Positions 59,641 through 60,991 of a DNA stretch of 60,991 bases are shown here, one piece after another (the first letter of the stretch is position 1; each line of letters opens with the position of its first letter). The DNA comes from CAWUKT01 sp963923035 (GTDB taxonomy: Bacteria; Bacteroidota; Bacteroidia; J057; JADKCL01). The translations under genes and the position numbers were made by a program. The notes under the pieces were generated by a model. The model did not search any database and had not been told where the DNA came from. It worked only from the letters and a program-made list of their open reading frames with translations. The stretch spans positions 1 to 60,991 of the forward strand of contig CAWUKT010000040.1 of the NCBI GenBank assembly GCA_963923035.1, given 5' to 3'.

Positions 59641-59787
59641 CGGTCAGAGGTTCCCGCTCCCGGGTGTCCCCCGGAAGCAGGTCGTTTTACCTATTGGTAG
59701 CACCAATTTGAAAAAATCACAGGTGGAGGGAGATTTTTTTCAGAAATGTTTGGCTTACCCCTGATTGGATCGAACGCAGAAACCTAT

Positions 59788-60024
59788 CTATTCCAGCGGA
59801 AATTGTCGGTATTTGAGTTGATCGATCTTCTTCACTGGAATCACATCCGTCATGTCTTCCTCCTCGTGGTAGAAAAACAGGTAGTCCCTGGTTTTCCCGA
59901 CGATATAATTCGAACTGTCTGAGACAATGGTCTTGCCTTCGTAGGTAAAGCTATTGCCCAAATTGGCCTCTCCATGCCGAATCAATTTGGCTTCGTACAG
60001 TCCAATTGCCATTGCCCCCCCCAA
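59788..60024 (-). pseudogene. Downstream half of a frameshifted membrane protein gene
   Basis: 78 codons in the frame reached if the G8 tract (C8 at 60015-60022 on the plus strand) had seven bases. The translation then runs on smoothly from the upstream part: IVLIGGAMAIGLYEAKLIRH, then YEGKTIVSDSSNYIVGKTRD, ending QLKYRQFPLE. Soluble, beta-rich. It has an internal Met but no clear ribosome site, so it probably depends on frameshifting or is dead as read. Confidence 0.75.
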
Positions 60025-60550
60025 TAAGAACGATGAACGTTGAAAAGAACCACAATACTTTGGATACTTTTCTTATCCTACCTTCATCCCAGCGGTTCAA
60101 AAGAATGGCCAATATCAAATGAGGAGTTGTTAAAAACATCAGCACCCAACAGATTCCTCTGGCAAGAGGCTCTCTGGTTGCTCCGTTAGGGAACTCGGCG
60201 GTTCCCGGAATCAATGCTATGAGCCCTAGTACCATTGATGTTATAAGAGACCCCATGAAGATTTTGTCTTGCGCTTTTTTGTCTTCCTCAGAATAGTAGG
60301 CCTGAATTGTTGCAAAATACCTCAATACCGAGCTGGCGATGAATATTCCCAGAACAAGTACCAATAACAGCAATTCATCCAGAAATGAGGTCAGTATCTC
60401 CGAGCCATGAAGAAAGTCGGTGATGGGGATATGGAATTCGCCGTACAAAGCCATTTGCTTCAGCACCCCCAGAAAAATCAGCAGGCCAGAGAATAAAGGA
60501 ACCGCTTTGATATACAACTCCCATGACTTTGGTAATGTAGTCTGACTCAT
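59951..60550 (-). CDS. Four-helix membrane protein, frameshifted near its end
   Basis: 199 aa from the ATG at 60550 (MSQTTLPKSWELYIKAVPLF). Hydrophobic helices at about 15-32, 55-75, 103-122, 135-150 and 168-180; no family recognised. After FSTFIVLIGG the frame enters a G8 tract and continues only briefly (NGNWTVRSQIDSAWRGQFGQ) before a stop. Removing one G would fuse it to the 59788-60024 segment and give about 252 aa. The region is AT-richer than its neighbours, suggesting recent acquisition. Either a sequencing error, a phase-variable tract or a true pseudogene. Confidence 0.7.
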   Translation of the reverse strand: MSQTTLPKSWELYIKAVPLFSGLLIFLGVLKQMALYGEFHIPITDFLHGSEILTSFLDELLLLVLVLGIFIASSVLRYFATIQAYYSEEDKKAQDKIFMGSLITSMVLGLIALIPGTAEFPNGATREPLARGICWVLMFLTTPHLILAILLNRWDEGRIRKVSKVLWFFSTFIVLIGGGNGNWTVRSQIDSAWRGQFGQ

Positions 60551-60991
60551 AATCACTCGATTTAGTTGGATGGAATAAAAACCTCAAGCTATCCTTTTCG
60601 GGCTTTCATCCAACCCAGTCTCTATTTTCCCCTCCTTCCAACTCACCCCTCCCGCAATTGGCCCATTTTCCCATTCTCCCATTTCCACATCCCCCCAGTC
60701 CTCCTTTCCCCAACCCACTTATCCACAGCCCATTCCTAGCAACATAACCTTGCCGCTGGCTACAAAAAATGAACTGCCCAAATTTGACAAATGGAAAATC
60801 GCGCTTCTAAAATTAGGAGCATAAACCCCTGAATTCGGCTACTGAAAAAGGGAAGTGGATAATAAAATTTACCATTGTAATGGCCCCGTTTTATTATTGT
60901 ACTCCCTTCCCACCAGACAAAGAAACCTTCAACAGAGAACTAGTGTGTCGCCCCCTAAAATAGGCAACTATTCAACGAGTGGCTTTCCAGA
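60551..60991. other. Right-end region without a gene
   Basis: About 440 bp. The first 170 bp are pyrimidine-rich on the plus strand, and the rest is AT-richer. A single TTATCCACA (60719-60727) is present. I see no ORF with convincing coding character. Confidence 0.5.

Noticed and set aside
60719..60727. Perfect DnaA box TTATCCACA
   Set aside because: A single box; about two such matches are expected by chance in this window and there is no origin-type cluster or replication gene.

Overview
The window looks like a Bacteroidota chromosome segment, most likely from the Saprospiria (Lewinella-like). Seven products end in the short beta-rich type IX secretion (T9SS) sorting domain that opens with a YPNP motif. 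There are also ELWxxDG-repeat proteins, a LytS/LytTR pair with an extracellular propeller, PKD/Ig-like adhesin arrays, and recurring -7 boxes of the TATCTTTG (TAnnTTTG) type. Coding GC is fairly high, with two AT-rich exceptions noted below. I found no rRNA, tRNA, CRISPR array or transposase.

Layout. 1-16.6 kb is a cell-surface region: a PKD-rich adhesin with a 744-bp internal duplication, a beta-helix protein, a glycine-rich secreted protein, two ELWxxDG proteins, and a histidine kinase plus LytTR regulator with putative direct-repeat targets. 16.6-21.3 kb holds three unrecognised small genes, the first of three paralogous alpha-helical proteins, and a small gene preceded by a cluster of six ATGCAT palindromes. 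21.4-22.0 kb is non-coding and highly structured: a 21-bp phased array of GGTRGA cores followed by two copies of an 89-bp palindromic element, with a third copy at 27.4 kb. 22.0-27.2 kb carries an AT-rich modular toxin-like gene (extracellular contractile injection system effector-like N-terminus plus a papain-fold Cys/His domain), a sigma factor, a SnoaL-like protein, an SRPBCC protein, an esterase and a methyltransferase. 27.5-31.5 kb has a T9SS protein and two more of the alpha-helical paralogues.

31.7-36.3 kb is a candidate undescribed RiPP locus: a dockerin-like lipoprotein, a 64-aa precursor with a duplicated NFIC core, an attenuator hairpin, a radical SAM/SPASM enzyme and an unknown 483-aa protein. 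36.3-48.4 kb is mixed: lpd, a GT-C-like membrane protein, a DUF433/HNH nuclease pair, a TRIC channel, an AI-2E family permease, two POT-like transporters, a SIR2-like protein, a GyrI-like domain protein and a TPR protein. 48.4-56.5 kb returns to T9SS cargo, including a hydrolase cut off from its sorting domain by one in-frame TAG and a decayed gene relic. 56.7-60.6 kb has an SDR, a DoxX-like protein next to a propeller fragment, an ECF sigma/membrane partner pair, and a membrane protein frameshifted at a G8 tract.

All functional statements rest on motifs read by eye. No database search was run.
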